This document shows, one piece after another, positions 8,194-16,120 of a stretch of DNA of 54,584 nucleotides. Position 1 is the stretch's first letter. The number at the start of each line of letters is the position of its first letter. The stretch is taken from NCBI RefSeq assembly GCF_002727125.1, contig NZ_NHOA01000036.1:1-54584 (forward strand). Reading direction: 5' to 3'. The position numbers and the translations under genes were made by a program. The notes beneath the pieces were generated by a model, which saw nothing but the letters and a program-made list of their open reading frames with translations, did no database searches and was not told the origin of the DNA. The DNA comes from Halorubrum persicum (GTDB taxonomy: Archaea > Halobacteriota > Halobacteria > Halobacteriales > Haloferacaceae).

Positions 8194-8691
8194 CTACAGC
8201 AGGAACGTCTCTTCCTTCTCCGCGAGGTCGATGAAGTCGTCGGCGGCCTCGATCAGCTCGTCGGCGGCGGAGTTGCCGAACCCCATCGCCTCGACGCGGA
8301 CCCCCTCGTGGCGGAGGTGCGAGCAGAGCCGAGCGAAGTCGCCGTCGCCGGTACAGAGCACGACGGTGTCGACGTGGCTCGCCAGCGAGACGGCGTCGAG
8401 GCTCATCCCGAGGTCCCAGTCGGCCTTCTTCGACCCGTCGGCGAACGTCTTGATCTCCTTGATCTTCGTCTCGAAGCCGATGTCGCGCAACGCCTCGAAG
8501 AAGCTCTCCTCCTCCGGCGAGTCGGCGCGGATCACGTACGCGATGGCCCGAACGAGCGACCGGTCGTTCACCGCCTCCTCCAGCAGTCCCGAGTAGTCGA
8601 TGTTCTGCGAGTACACGCTCTGTGCGGAGTGGTACAGGTTCTGCGAGTCGGCGAGCACCGCGACGCGCTGGTCGGGGTGGATTTCGGTCAT
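8194..8691 (-). CDS. NYN-domain (LabA/PIN-like) putative ribonuclease
   Basis: A 165-residue protein with the NYN/LabA fold, a PIN-like nuclease domain. The acidic residues of the expected metal site are visible: VAVLADSQNLYH near the N terminus, KKADWDLGMSLDA in the middle and LCTGDGDFARLCSHLR near residue 115. The final GVRVEAMGF strand and a helical tail follow. The ATG at 8691 (MTEIHPDQ) is chosen because the conserved first strand follows directly; a longer frame to 8742 adds only proline-rich sequence. It is convergent with dapE. An RNA substrate is inferred from the family only. Confidence 0.8.
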   Translation of the reverse strand: MTEIHPDQRVAVLADSQNLYHSAQSVYSQNIDYSGLLEEAVNDRSLVRAIAYVIRADSPEEESFFEALRDIGFETKIKEIKTFADGSKKADWDLGMSLDAVSLASHVDTVVLCTGDGDFARLCSHLRHEGVRVEAMGFGNSAADELIEAADDFIDLAEKEETFLL

Positions 8692-8763
8692 ACGCCCCGT
8701 TCGACCCGCTGGGTTAGGGGTTTTGGGATCCGTTCCCGGCAACCAACCGATCGGGCCCCGGAG

Positions 8764-9498
8764 TCAGCGGTCCCCGAGCGCGGGAAGCGTCGCTCGCCGC
8801 GGCTCCGGCGGTCCCTCCCCGTTGTCGACGGTCACCGCGAGATCGCCGCGGGACTCGCTCTCCTGGCCCTCCGTCAACACGACCGTTCCGCCGACCGACA
8901 GCGGCGCGACCACGCCGGCGGCCAGCGCCCGCGGGTCCGACAGATCGCTCCGGAGGACGACGCGGGTGTCGGCGTCGATCCCGTCGCTCTCGACGACCGA
9001 GGCGGCCGCCGCGAGGAGGTCGCGGTGGGTGACCTCGCGGTCGACGGTACGCACGACCGGATCGTCCGGACCGACCGGGCTCGGGGGCATTCCCGGGTTC
9101 TCGCTCCACAGCTCCTGCTCCCAGTGCGTGGTTTCGGGGCGGTCCGGCGGGCCGCCGAAGGCGACGAGGTTGGTTCCGGGGGCCGGCTCGGTCGCCGCCT
9201 CGTCCGCGACGGGGACGAGGACCACGCGATCGCCCCGTTCGATCCCCGCGGCGGGGTCGAACCGGACCGGAGCGCCCAGCCCCGCGGCGCCGAGGAAGGC
9301 GAGGGTCGTGTGGAGCCTCGGCGTCGGCTCGACGGCGACGGTCGCCCCCTCGCGGACGCCGAGATAGCGCAACACGTTGGCGGCCTTGTACGCGTTCGTG
9401 ATCAGGTCGTGATACGTGCGCTCGCGCCCGTCGGCCGTGACGAGCGCGGTGTCGCGGCTCCGTCGGTCGCGGTCGAGTAAGTCGCCGACGACATCCAT
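8764..9498 (-). CDS. Truncated AMP-ligase-like protein
   Basis: A 244-residue protein resembling the N-terminal part of acyl-CoA synthetase/AMP-binding enzymes: ALVTADGRERTYHDL, NAYKAANVLRYLGVREGATVAV, FLGAAGLGAPVRFDP. The family usually spans more than 500 residues. The ATP-binding Thr/Ser/Gly-rich loop and the C-terminal lid are not visible. The second half (TVDREVTHRDLL, then RVVLRSDLSDPRALAAGVVAPLSVGGTVVLTEG) suggests a shortened copy with an intact end, not a frameshifted gene. It is therefore probably not a working ligase and could be regulatory or bind a ligand. A clear TATA box supports expression. Confidence 0.6.
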   Translation of the reverse strand: MDVVGDLLDRDRRSRDTALVTADGRERTYHDLITNAYKAANVLRYLGVREGATVAVEPTPRLHTTLAFLGAAGLGAPVRFDPAAGIERGDRVVLVPVADEAATEPAPGTNLVAFGGPPDRPETTHWEQELWSENPGMPPSPVGPDDPVVRTVDREVTHRDLLAAAASVVESDGIDADTRVVLRSDLSDPRALAAGVVAPLSVGGTVVLTEGQESESRGDLAVTVDNGEGPPEPRRATLPALGDR

Positions 9499-9522
9499 AC
9501 GCGGTGCTCGGGGCGGGTGAGA

Positions 9523-9531
9523 CTTAAAAAC
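9523..9531 (-). promoter_or_regulatory. TATA box of the AMP-ligase-like gene
   Basis: Minus-strand gtttttaag 25-33 bases upstream of the ATG at 9498. It also gives a T5 run 50 bases after the cupin stop codon and could serve as that gene's terminator. Confidence 0.55.
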
Positions 9532-9579
9532 GCGGAGGCGTTCCCGAGCCGCGCGATTCGGGGGTCGACCGAGGGGCGC

Positions 9580-9900
9580 TCAGGGCGCGCCGGCGATGAC
9601 CATCTTCGACCCGTCCGCGGAGAACGTCAGGTCGCGGGTGGAGTCGGCGTCCACTCGGACCGCGTCGCCGGGACCGAGCTCGACGGGGTCGCCGTCGACG
9701 GTGAGCGTCGCCTCGCCGTGGAGCAGCACGTACACCTCCTCCTGACCGGCGTCGGCGTGGTCGTGTTCCATCCCCTCCCAGCCGTCGTCGGCCTCGACGA
9801 CCGTGACTCCCAGCTCCTCGCAGTCGAGCGCGTCGCGGAGGAAGTACATGCCGGGGGCGCGCGGTTCCACGTCGTCGTAGGTGGTCGCGTCGTAGCCCAT
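9580..9900 (-). CDS. Small cupin-domain protein
   Basis: A 106-residue single-domain cupin. The first cupin motif is intact (MEHDHADAGQEEVYVLLHGEA, with the H-x-H and Glu metal ligands). The second motif is degenerate: where a PPGTPH-like word is expected the protein has DADSTRD, so the usual last histidine is replaced by arginine. It may still bind a metal with three ligands, or simply bind a small molecule. Function is unknown. It lies between the AMP-ligase-like gene and dnaJ on the same strand, with no obvious link to either. Confidence 0.75.
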   Translation of the reverse strand: MGYDATTYDDVEPRAPGMYFLRDALDCEELGVTVVEADDGWEGMEHDHADAGQEEVYVLLHGEATLTVDGDPVELGPGDAVRVDADSTRDLTFSADGSKMVIAGAP

Positions 9901-9954
9901 ACCTGACCATGGGTCCGAACCGCGGAAAAGGTACGGGTCGGCGAAGGCGCGTCG

Positions 9955-11118
9955 CTAGAAGGAGCTCTTCAGCTTCTCGAAGAAGCCGCCGCCGACGTCG
10001 ACGTCCTCGCCGCCGGCCTCGGCGAACGCCTCCAGCGCCTCGCGCTGTTCCTCGTTGAGCGACTCCGGAATCACGACGCCGACCTGCACGTAGAGGTCGC
10101 CGCGCCCGCGCCGGCGGAGCCGGGGCATCCCCTTCCCCTTGAGGCGGAACGTCTCGCCGCTCTGGGTGCCGGCCGGCACGTCCATCTCGACGCTGCCGTC
10201 GACCGTCTCGACCTCGATGGTGTCGCCGAAGACGGCCTGCGGGAAGGAGACCGCCTCGTTCACCCGGAGGTCGTCGCCGTCGCGCTCGAACCGGTCGCCG
10301 ATGTCGACGTCGACCTCGATCAGCAGGTCGCCGTTGGGGCCGCCGTTCTCGCCGGGCGCGCCCTCGCGCTCCATCCGGAGGCTCTGCCCCGAGCGGATCC
10401 CCGCCGGGATCTCGACCGAGAGCGTCGCCTCCTCTCGGGCGACGCCGTCGCCGCCGCAGTCGGCGCAGTCCTCGCTGTACAGTTCGCCCTCGCCATCACA
10501 GCGGGGACACGTCGAGGTCTGCTGGACGCGGCCGAGCGGCGTCTGCTGGACCTGTTGAACCTGCCCGCGGCCGTTACACTGCGGACAGGTCTCCACGTCG
10601 GCGTCGGGCGGGTGGCCCGCGCCGTCGCAGGTGTCACAGGCGGTCGGTCGCGTGAGCGTGAGCTCCTTGGTCGCGCCCTCGAACGCCTCCTCCAAGTCGA
10701 TCGTGAGCCCGGTCCGGAGGTCCTGCCCCTGACGGGGACGGTTGCCGCCGCCACCGCCGCCGCCGCGGCCGCCGCCACCGCCGAAGAACTGGTTGAAGAT
10801 GTCCTCGAAGCCGCCGGCACCGCCGGCGCCCCCCGCGCCGCCGAAGGGGCCGCCCGCACCGCCGGGGCCGCCGCCGGTCGCGCCGCGCTTGTCGGCCTCC
10901 GTGAATCGGTCGTGGCCCATCTGGTCGTACTGTTGGCGCTTCTGCTCGTCGGTAAGCACCTCCTTGGCCTTCTGGATCTTCTTGAACCGCTCCTCGGCGT
11001 CGTCGTCGTCGCTGACGTCCGGGTGGTGTTCGGCGGCCTGCTTGCGGTACGCCTTCTTGATCTCTTCCTCGCTGGCGTCCCGCGATACGCCGAGGATGTC
11101 GTAGAAATCTTCGCTCAT
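9955..11118 (-). CDS. dnaJ: Chaperone DnaJ (Hsp40)
   Basis: A 387-residue type I J-protein and DnaK co-chaperone. The order is J domain with the HPD tripeptide (AAEHHPDVS, about 28-36), a long Gly/Phe-rich linker (about 80-130, with poly-Gly runs), four zinc-finger repeats ([32 protein letters not shown], about 158-226) and the C-terminal substrate-binding region ([11 protein letters not shown]). It lies 81 bases downstream of dnaK on the same strand, so co-transcription is likely. No grpE is found between or beside them. A second, membrane-anchored J-domain gene begins at the right edge. Confidence 0.97.
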   Translation of the reverse strand: MSEDFYDILGVSRDASEEEIKKAYRKQAAEHHPDVSDDDDAEERFKKIQKAKEVLTDEQKRQQYDQMGHDRFTEADKRGATGGGPGGAGGPFGGAGGAGGAGGFEDIFNQFFGGGGGRGGGGGGGNRPRQGQDLRTGLTIDLEEAFEGATKELTLTRPTACDTCDGAGHPPDADVETCPQCNGRGQVQQVQQTPLGRVQQTSTCPRCDGEGELYSEDCADCGGDGVAREEATLSVEIPAGIRSGQSLRMEREGAPGENGGPNGDLLIEVDVDIGDRFERDGDDLRVNEAVSFPQAVFGDTIEVETVDGSVEMDVPAGTQSGETFRLKGKGMPRLRRRGRGDLYVQVGVVIPESLNEEQREALEAFAEAGGEDVDVGGGFFEKLKSSF

Positions 11119-11199
11119 GCGTTACGTTCGTTGTTCGGTGATGTGTCGTTCGTATCTGATCGTGCTACGCGGCGCGTCCGAAGGGAGGGTGTCCGGTGG

Positions 11200-13131
11200 C
11201 TACTCTTCGTCGTCGTCCACGTCCTCGAAGTCGGCGTCGACGTACTCCTCGTCGTCGCCGTCGGCGCCGGGACCGGCACCGCCGGGGCCCGCACCGCCCG
11301 GACCGGCGCCGCCCATGCCACCCATGCCGCCGGGTCCGGCGCCGGCGGCACCGCCCGCGCCGCCCGGACCGGCCTGCGCGGCCTGTCCCTCGTACATCTG
11401 CTTGCCGATCTCCTGTAGCTCCTCGGTGAGCGCCTCGGTGGCGGACTCGATCTCGTCGGTCTCGGCGTCCTCGTCTTCGAGGACCTCCTCGACGTCCTCG
11501 ATGGCCGCCTCGATGTCGGCGACGAGCTCGTCGTCGTCGAGCTCCTCCTCGTTCTCCTCGAGGAGGGTCTCGGCGCGCTGGATCGTCGTCTCGGCCTCGT
11601 TGCGGGCCTCGATCCGCTCGCGGCGGGCCTCGTCCTCCTCCTTGTGCTTCTCGGCTTCCTCCTGCATCTCCTCGATCTCCTCGTCGGAGAGGCCGACGCC
11701 GCCCTCGATGGTGATCGACTCGGCGTTGCCCGAACCCTGGTCCTCGGCCTCGACGTTGACGATGCCGTTCTCGTCGATGTTGAAGGAGACCTCGATCTGG
11801 GGGGTTCCGGCGGGCGCCGGCGGGATGCCGGAGAGCTGGAACGCGCCGAGCAGCTCGTTCTCCTCGGCGATCTCGCGTTCGCCCTGGAAGACGCGGACGT
11901 TGACGGAGGTCTGGTTGTCCGCGGCCGTGGTGAACACCTTCGACTCCTCGGTCGGGATCGTGGTGTTCTTCTCGATGAGCCGCTCGAAGAGGCCGCCCTT
12001 CACTTCGATACCGAGCGAGAGCGGGGTCACGTCGAGCAGCACGATGTCGTCGACGTCGCCGGAGAGCACGCCGCCCTGGACCGCCGCGCCGAGCGCGACC
12101 GCCTCGTCCGGGTTGACGTTCTTCTTCGGCTCCTGGCCGACGAGCTCCTCGACCTTCTCCTGGACCTGCGGCATCCGGGTGGAGCCGCCGACGAGGATGA
12201 CCTCGTCGATGTCCGACTTCGAGTAGTCGGCGTCGGCGAGCGCCTGCTCGGTCGGGTTCACCGTGCGCTCGATGAGGTCGGAGGTGAGGTTCTCGAACGT
12301 GGCGCGGGTGACGGACTGCTCGAGGTGGACCGGGCCGCTGTCGGTCGCGGTGATGAAGGGGAGGTTGACGGTGGTCTCCTTCTTGTTCGACAGCTCGATC
12401 TTCGCCTCCTCGGCGGCGTCTTTCAGCCGCTGGAGCGCCTGCCGGTCCTCGCGGAGGTCGATCCCGTGGTTGTTCTGGAACTCGTCGGCGAGGTGGTCGA
12501 TGAGCGCCTCGTCCCAGTCGTCGCCGCCGAGGTCGTTGTCCCCGTTCGTGGCGACGACCTCGTAGACGCCGCCGCCCAGATCGAGGACCGACACGTCGAA
12601 CGTCCCGCCCCCGAGGTCGTAGACGAGGACAGTCTGGTCGGACTCGTCGTCGAGACCGTACGCCATGGAGGCCGCGGTCGGCTCGTTGACGATGCGCTCG
12701 ACCTCGAAGCCGGCGATCTCGCCGGCGTCTTTGGTCGCCTGCCGCTGCTTGTCGTTGAAGTACGCGGGGACGGTGATGACCGCCTTCTCGACGTCGTCGC
12801 CGAGGTACTCCTCGGCGTCGCGCTTGATCTTCTGGAGGATCATCGCCGACACCTGCTCGGGCGTGTACTCCTCGTCGCCGATCTCGACGGTGTAGCCGTC
12901 CTCGCCCATGTGCCGCTTGATCGACTGGATCGTGCGGTCGGGGTTCTGGACGGCCTGGTTCTTCGCCGGCTTCCCGACGAGTCGCTCGCCGTCGTCGGCG
13001 AAGGCGACGACCGACGGGGTGGTTCGGTCGCCTTCCGCGTTGGCGATGATCTCGGGCTCGTCGCCTTCCATCACCGCGAACGCGGAGTTGGTGGTACCGA
13101 GGTCGATACCGAGGATCTTGTTGCTCGCCAT
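11200..13131 (-). CDS. dnaK: Chaperone DnaK (Hsp70)
   Basis: A 643-residue Hsp70. The ATPase domain carries [15 protein letters not shown] (phosphate-1), the [15 protein letters not shown] motif and [12 protein letters not shown]. The peptide-binding domain follows ([13 protein letters not shown]), then a long acidic coiled-coil lid and a Gly/Ala/Pro-rich tail ending in Asp/Glu, typical of haloarchaea. ATG 13131 (MASNKILG) is preferred to the in-frame TTG three codons upstream because it matches the usual family start. The gene is followed by dnaJ. A TATA-like element is 28-35 bases upstream, and a second element with a palindrome lies about 100-130 bases upstream. Confidence 0.97.
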   Translation of the reverse strand: MASNKILGIDLGTTNSAFAVMEGDEPEIIANAEGDRTTPSVVAFADDGERLVGKPAKNQAVQNPDRTIQSIKRHMGEDGYTVEIGDEEYTPEQVSAMILQKIKRDAEEYLGDDVEKAVITVPAYFNDKQRQATKDAGEIAGFEVERIVNEPTAASMAYGLDDESDQTVLVYDLGGGTFDVSVLDLGGGVYEVVATNGDNDLGGDDWDEALIDHLADEFQNNHGIDLREDRQALQRLKDAAEEAKIELSNKKETTVNLPFITATDSGPVHLEQSVTRATFENLTSDLIERTVNPTEQALADADYSKSDIDEVILVGGSTRMPQVQEKVEELVGQEPKKNVNPDEAVALGAAVQGGVLSGDVDDIVLLDVTPLSLGIEVKGGLFERLIEKNTTIPTEESKVFTTAADNQTSVNVRVFQGEREIAEENELLGAFQLSGIPPAPAGTPQIEVSFNIDENGIVNVEAEDQGSGNAESITIEGGVGLSDEEIEEMQEEAEKHKEEDEARRERIEARNEAETTIQRAETLLEENEEELDDDELVADIEAAIEDVEEVLEDEDAETDEIESATEALTEELQEIGKQMYEGQAAQAGPGGAGGAAGAGPGGMGGMGGAGPGGAGPGGAGPGADGDDEEYVDADFEDVDDDEE

Positions 13132-13158
13132 CTTACCCAAATGTACCGGCTTGTGTCG

Positions 13159-13166
13159 GTTAAAGG
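13159..13166 (-). promoter_or_regulatory. Proximal TATA-like element of dnaK
   Basis: Minus-strand cctttaac 28-35 bases before the dnaK ATG. It is a weaker match than the distal element at 13252. Confidence 0.4.
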
Positions 13167-13230
13167 TTACTAGACGGCACGATTCGAGCGCACAGCCGAT
13201 CCCGGTGCTGTCGTGCGATTTCCGCGATCG

Positions 13231-13245
13231 TGTGAACGCGTCACA
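13231..13245. promoter_or_regulatory. Operator-like palindrome upstream of dnaK
   Basis: TGTGA-ACGCG-TCACA: perfect 5-base arms spaced by five bases, matching the size of many dimeric regulator sites. Read on the minus strand it falls between the TATA element at 13252-13260 and that element's predicted start near 13229, where a bound repressor would block transcription. No binding protein is known from the window. Confidence 0.4.
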
Positions 13246-13251
13246 TCGGTG

Positions 13252-13260
13252 TTTTTATAT
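13252..13260 (-). promoter_or_regulatory. Distal A/T-rich TATA element upstream of dnaK
   Basis: tttttatat, the most A/T-rich run in the 246-base dnaK-tpiA gap. On the minus strand it would start a dnaK transcript with a leader of roughly 100 bases. On the plus strand it could instead start a short RNA near 13284. The direction cannot be settled by eye. Confidence 0.4.
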
Positions 13261-13277
13261 CGATCCGCAAGCGCAGC

Positions 13278-13308
13278 AACTCGCGCCCCGTCGCCGGCGT
13301 CGCGAGTT
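13278..13308. repeat. 8-bp inverted repeat between dnaK and tpiA
   Basis: Arms at 13278-13285 and 13301-13308 are perfectly complementary (aactcgcg/cgcgagtt) around a 15-base GC-rich loop. It lies 70 bases beyond the tpiA stop codon and just downstream, on the plus strand, of the TATA element at 13252. It may be a 3'-end hairpin of tpiA mRNA or part of a small RNA. Confidence 0.4.
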
Positions 13309-13377
13309 CGGGCGCCGCCAGCGGGTGAGGCGTTCGCAGAAATAGATCCCCGTCTCGCGGAGCCCGCCGCGCGCCCT

Positions 13378-14022
13378 TCAGATCCCGCCGACCAGGTCTT
13401 CGAGCACGGCTTCCGGGTCGTCGGCCTTCGCCACGCCGGAGGCAAGCAGGACGCCGGCGGCGCCGAGGTCACCGGCGGCGGCCACGTCGTCGCCCGTCGA
13501 GACGCCGGCGCCGCAGAACACGTCGACCGTAGGATCGACGGCCTCGGCGGCCGAAACCGCGTCCTCGACGATTCCGGGGTCGGCCGTCGAGACGGAGATG
13601 TCGCCGCCGATGAGCTCCGGCGGCTCGACGGCGACCGCGTCGGGGCCGAGCGCGGCGGCGGCGCCGACCTGCGCGGGGTTGTTCGCACAGACGATCGTCT
13701 CCAGGTCGGCGCGGTCGGCCGCGCGGACGGAGCCGTCGATGTCGGCGAGCTTCAGGCGGTTCTCGGAGTGGTTGATCAGCGTCCCCTCGGCGCCGTTGTC
13801 GGCGACCGCCTCGGCGAGGGTCGACCCGGTGTGGGAGCCGTGCGCGTTCGGCGAGACGTGCTGCGCCCACGTTTCGACGCCAGTGTCGGCGACGCGGGCG
13901 ATGTCGGCGGCCTGCGGGGAGACCGCGATCCGCGCGCCGGACGCCTCCGCCACGTCGCGGGCGGCGGTCGCGACTTCGATCGGATCACACGGGTACGCCT
14001 TGAGGTTCACCAAGATGAACAT
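13378..14022 (-). CDS. tpiA: Triosephosphate isomerase (archaeal type)
   Basis: A 214-residue isomerase interconverting dihydroxyacetone phosphate and glyceraldehyde 3-phosphate. It has the short archaeal form, compared with ~250 residues in bacteria and eukaryotes. The catalytic residues are visible: K8 in LVNLKAY, H85 in INHSENR and E133 in [10 protein letters not shown]. The C-terminal phosphate-binding words are GAGVSTGDD and [11 protein letters not shown]. The start is placed at MFILVNLK (14022) because the catalytic lysine strand must be near the N terminus and a TATA-like box lies 23-31 bases upstream. A longer in-frame extension to 14124 is Arg-rich and not protein-like. Confidence 0.95.
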   Translation of the reverse strand: MFILVNLKAYPCDPIEVATAARDVAEASGARIAVSPQAADIARVADTGVETWAQHVSPNAHGSHTGSTLAEAVADNGAEGTLINHSENRLKLADIDGSVRAADRADLETIVCANNPAQVGAAAALGPDAVAVEPPELIGGDISVSTADPGIVEDAVSAAEAVDPTVDVFCGAGVSTGDDVAAAGDLGAAGVLLASGVAKADDPEAVLEDLVGGI

Positions 14023-14044
14023 ACCCTCATTCGGGGGGCGCGGC

Positions 14045-14053
14045 GCAAATAGC
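14045..14053 (-). promoter_or_regulatory. TATA-like element of tpiA
   Basis: Minus-strand gctatttgc 23-31 bases before the ATG at 14022, consistent with a leaderless message. Confidence 0.45.
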
Positions 14054-14142
14054 TTCATACTCCGGCGACGCTCCTCCGCCTGTGCCCGACGCCCTCGGCG
14101 CCCGCGTTCGGGGCGGGTCACCACCCCGAAAGCAGAAACGAC

Positions 14143-14149
14143 CTTATAC
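14143..14149 (+). promoter_or_regulatory. TATA box of the DICT gene
   Basis: cttatac 26-32 bases before the ATG at 14175. It supports that start over an in-frame ATG at 14082. Confidence 0.6.
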
Positions 14150-14174
14150 CCCGCTACTGTGGGTCCGGCAAGGG

Positions 14175-14981
14175 ATGTCCCTCATCGAGCTCATCGCCGG
14201 CGTGGAAGCTCACGAGGCCACGCTGACAGTCTTCAACGCCGACCCGGAGATCACGGACGAACTCCGGGCGCACTTCGCCGACCGCAACATACGGGTCGCC
14301 GAGGACCAGACCGCCGCGGGTCCGGAGGGATTCGCCGTGCTCGCGCGCGACGGCGAGTTCGTCACGGCCGTGCCCGTCGGCGAGCTACTGCCGGGGTCTG
14401 ACGAAGCCGGGACCGCGGAAGGCGGCGAGACGGAGGCCGGAGCGCGGGGCGACGGAGAGACCGCCGACCGGGGTGACGGGGAGACAGTCGGCCAGCGCGT
14501 CGGGGGTCCGGTGTTAGACCACCTCGACGAGACGATGTTCACCTCCTACTCGCGCGCGGACATGGTGGCCGCCTCCCGCGAGATCGAGGACCGCGCGTGG
14601 CGGGTCGGAGACGGGGAGCTTCACGCCGGCTTTCAGACGCTCGACGTGCTCACCGGCGAGATGGACACCTACGATATCCTCGGCGGGAAAGACCGTCTCG
14701 ACGTGCACGCGTACGCCGCCGACGAGGGCGAGGCCCCGGACGTGGAACACTACACCGTCCACGTCGGCGAGACCGCCGAGATCCGCGAGACGTGGTTCGT
14801 CGCGTACGACGGCGGCGGGTACGACGACGCGAAGTGCGCGCTGCTCGCCGAGGAGCGCGCCCCGGGAGAGTTCTACGGGTTCTGGAGCTACGATCCCGAG
14901 ACGGTCGACTACATCATCGACTACCTGACCGATCGCTACGGCGGCTCGGAACAGACCGACGACGGCGGAGCGACGGTGTGA
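14175..14981 (+). CDS. DICT sensory-domain protein
   Basis: A 268-residue soluble protein that looks like the haloarchaeal DICT family (diguanylate cyclase/two-component associated sensory domain). Characteristic words are [21 protein letters not shown] at the start, [22 protein letters not shown] in the middle and [21 protein letters not shown] at the end. A Gly/Glu/Asp-rich linker (about 75-115) splits the domain. DICT domains are thought to sense redox or other signals and are often next to histidine kinases or HTH regulators; here there is no output domain. Its GTGA overlap with the DsbB-like gene suggests a shared redox-related role, which is inference. Confidence 0.75.
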   Translation: MSLIELIAGVEAHEATLTVFNADPEITDELRAHFADRNIRVAEDQTAAGPEGFAVLARDGEFVTAVPVGELLPGSDEAGTAEGGETEAGARGDGETADRGDGETVGQRVGGPVLDHLDETMFTSYSRADMVAASREIEDRAWRVGDGELHAGFQTLDVLTGEMDTYDILGGKDRLDVHAYAADEGEAPDVEHYTVHVGETAEIRETWFVAYDGGGYDDAKCALLAEERAPGEFYGFWSYDPETVDYIIDYLTDRYGGSEQTDDGGATV

Positions 14982-15394
14982 ATCGGGCGTCGGAGACGAC
15001 CGCCTGGCTGTCGGTCGCCACGCTCGTCGCGACGATCGCGACGGGCGGGAGCCTCTGGTTCAGCCTCGGACTCGGGCTCACGCCCTGCGATCTGTGCTGG
15101 TACCAGCGGATCCTCATGTACCCGCTCGTCGTGGTGCTCGGCGTCGCGGCCGGCGAGCGACGACCGGCGGTCGTCAGGACCGCCCTGCCGCTCGCGGCTC
15201 TCGGTACGGCTCTCGCCGCCTATCACTCGTTCCTCCAGGCGACGCAGACGGAGTGCACGCTCGGCGGCCCGTGCGCGACCGTGCAGTGGCAGAGCCCCGC
15301 GATCGGGTTCACGATCCCGAACCTCTCGCTCGTCGCGTTCGGACTGATCGCGGTCCTGCTCGCGGGAGTGTGGGCACGGATCGGTCGGCGGTAA
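14978..15394 (+). CDS. DsbB-like disulfide bond formation membrane protein
   Basis: A 138-residue four-helix membrane protein of the DsbB/VKOR-like type that passes electrons from a periplasmic-side disulfide oxidase to quinone. Both cysteine pairs of DsbB are visible: TPCDLCWYQR after the first membrane helix, and ECTLGGPCATVQW in the second external loop. FTIPNLSLVAFG then starts the last helix. The start is a GTG at 14978 overlapping the preceding stop (GTGA), the only start that removes unrelated upstream sequence while keeping the first helix. Function by family is confident; the partner DsbA is not in the window. Confidence 0.85.
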   Translation: MNRASETTAWLSVATLVATIATGGSLWFSLGLGLTPCDLCWYQRILMYPLVVVLGVAAGERRPAVVRTALPLAALGTALAAYHSFLQATQTECTLGGPCATVQWQSPAIGFTIPNLSLVAFGLIAVLLAGVWARIGRR

Positions 15395-15432
15395 TCGTCG
15401 GAGCTCAGAGCGACGCCCGGGAGAAGCCGCGG

Positions 15433-15966
15433 TCAGTCCTTCCGCTTGACCACGTCGCCGAGCGTCATCGTCCCGGCGTCGCCGCCGTCCCAGTCGGCGT
15501 CGTCGACCGACTCGCCCTCGACCAGAGAGATGTCGAGCGCGCTCTCCAGCTTCCGCTGGATGTCGTCGGTGGGGAGCGTGTCGCCGCGCTCCAGCTTCCG
15601 GATGAGGCTCGCCTTCTCGTTGAGCTGGTCGGCCAGCTCTTCCTGGCTGAGGCCGCGGGACTCGCGGGCGTTCCGGATCTGGTCGTCGTAGTCGGTGGCG
15701 ATCTCGTCCATGTCGTCGAACATGTCGCGCGGACGCGTCGAGCCGCCCGACGACCGGGACGACCCGCCCGAGGAGCCGGAGGAGGATCCGGACGACTTCC
15801 CGGTGCTCGAACTCGTGGAGTACTTGCTGCCGCCGGAGCCGGTGGACTCGTCGCGGACCTCGGTACCGAAGTCCGTACACGAGCTACACAGCTCCAGCTC
15901 GGCGCCTTCGACCTTCGTCGTCGTCAGCGAGGCCTGGTCGGCGCCACACATCTCACACTGGGGCAT
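15433..15966 (-). CDS. Multiprotein bridging factor 1 homologue (zinc ribbon plus HTH)
   Basis: A 177-residue transcription cofactor of the MBF1 family. The N terminus is a zinc ribbon (CEMCGAD at 4-10 and CSSCTDF at 27-33). A Ser/Gly-rich linker follows, with stretches of Ser-Ser-Gly, then a Cro/C1-type helix-turn-helix ([37 protein letters not shown]). The tail ends in [15 protein letters not shown]1 bridges TBP and regulators in eukaryotes; the archaeal protein has been linked to ribosomes, so its exact role is unsettled. It has a strong leaderless promoter and is convergent with the DsbB-like gene. Confidence 0.9.
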   Translation of the reverse strand: MPQCEMCGADQASLTTTKVEGAELELCSSCTDFGTEVRDESTGSGGSKYSTSSSTGKSSGSSSGSSGGSSRSSGGSTRPRDMFDDMDEIATDYDDQIRNARESRGLSQEELADQLNEKASLIRKLERGDTLPTDDIQRKLESALDISLVEGESVDDADWDGGDAGTMTLGDVVKRKD

Positions 15967-15990
15967 ACGCGACGGTAGCGCTCCCGGTGG

Positions 15991-15997
15991 TATAAAG
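15991..15997 (-). promoter_or_regulatory. TATA box of the MBF1 gene
   Basis: Minus-strand ctttata 25-31 bases upstream of the ATG at 15966, one of the best TATA matches in the window. Confidence 0.7.
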
Positions 15998-16120
15998 GGT
16001 GCGCCGGGCGCCGCCGACGGGCCGGTCGCTCCGCGCTGTTTCCCCTCACCCGGTGCCGGTCGGACCGCAGAATCGTGCCGCGGCCGGTACCCACTTGTCG
16101 CCGCGGGCGGCAGAGGGAGT

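Noticed and set aside
14082..14174. Longer start for the DICT protein
   Set aside because: A TATA box lies 26-32 bases before 14175 and the added residues are Arg/Pro-rich.
15695..16120. N-terminal extension of aroA
   Set aside because: It is antisense to MBF1 and unlike EPSP synthase; the ATG at 16121 directly precedes the conserved first strand.
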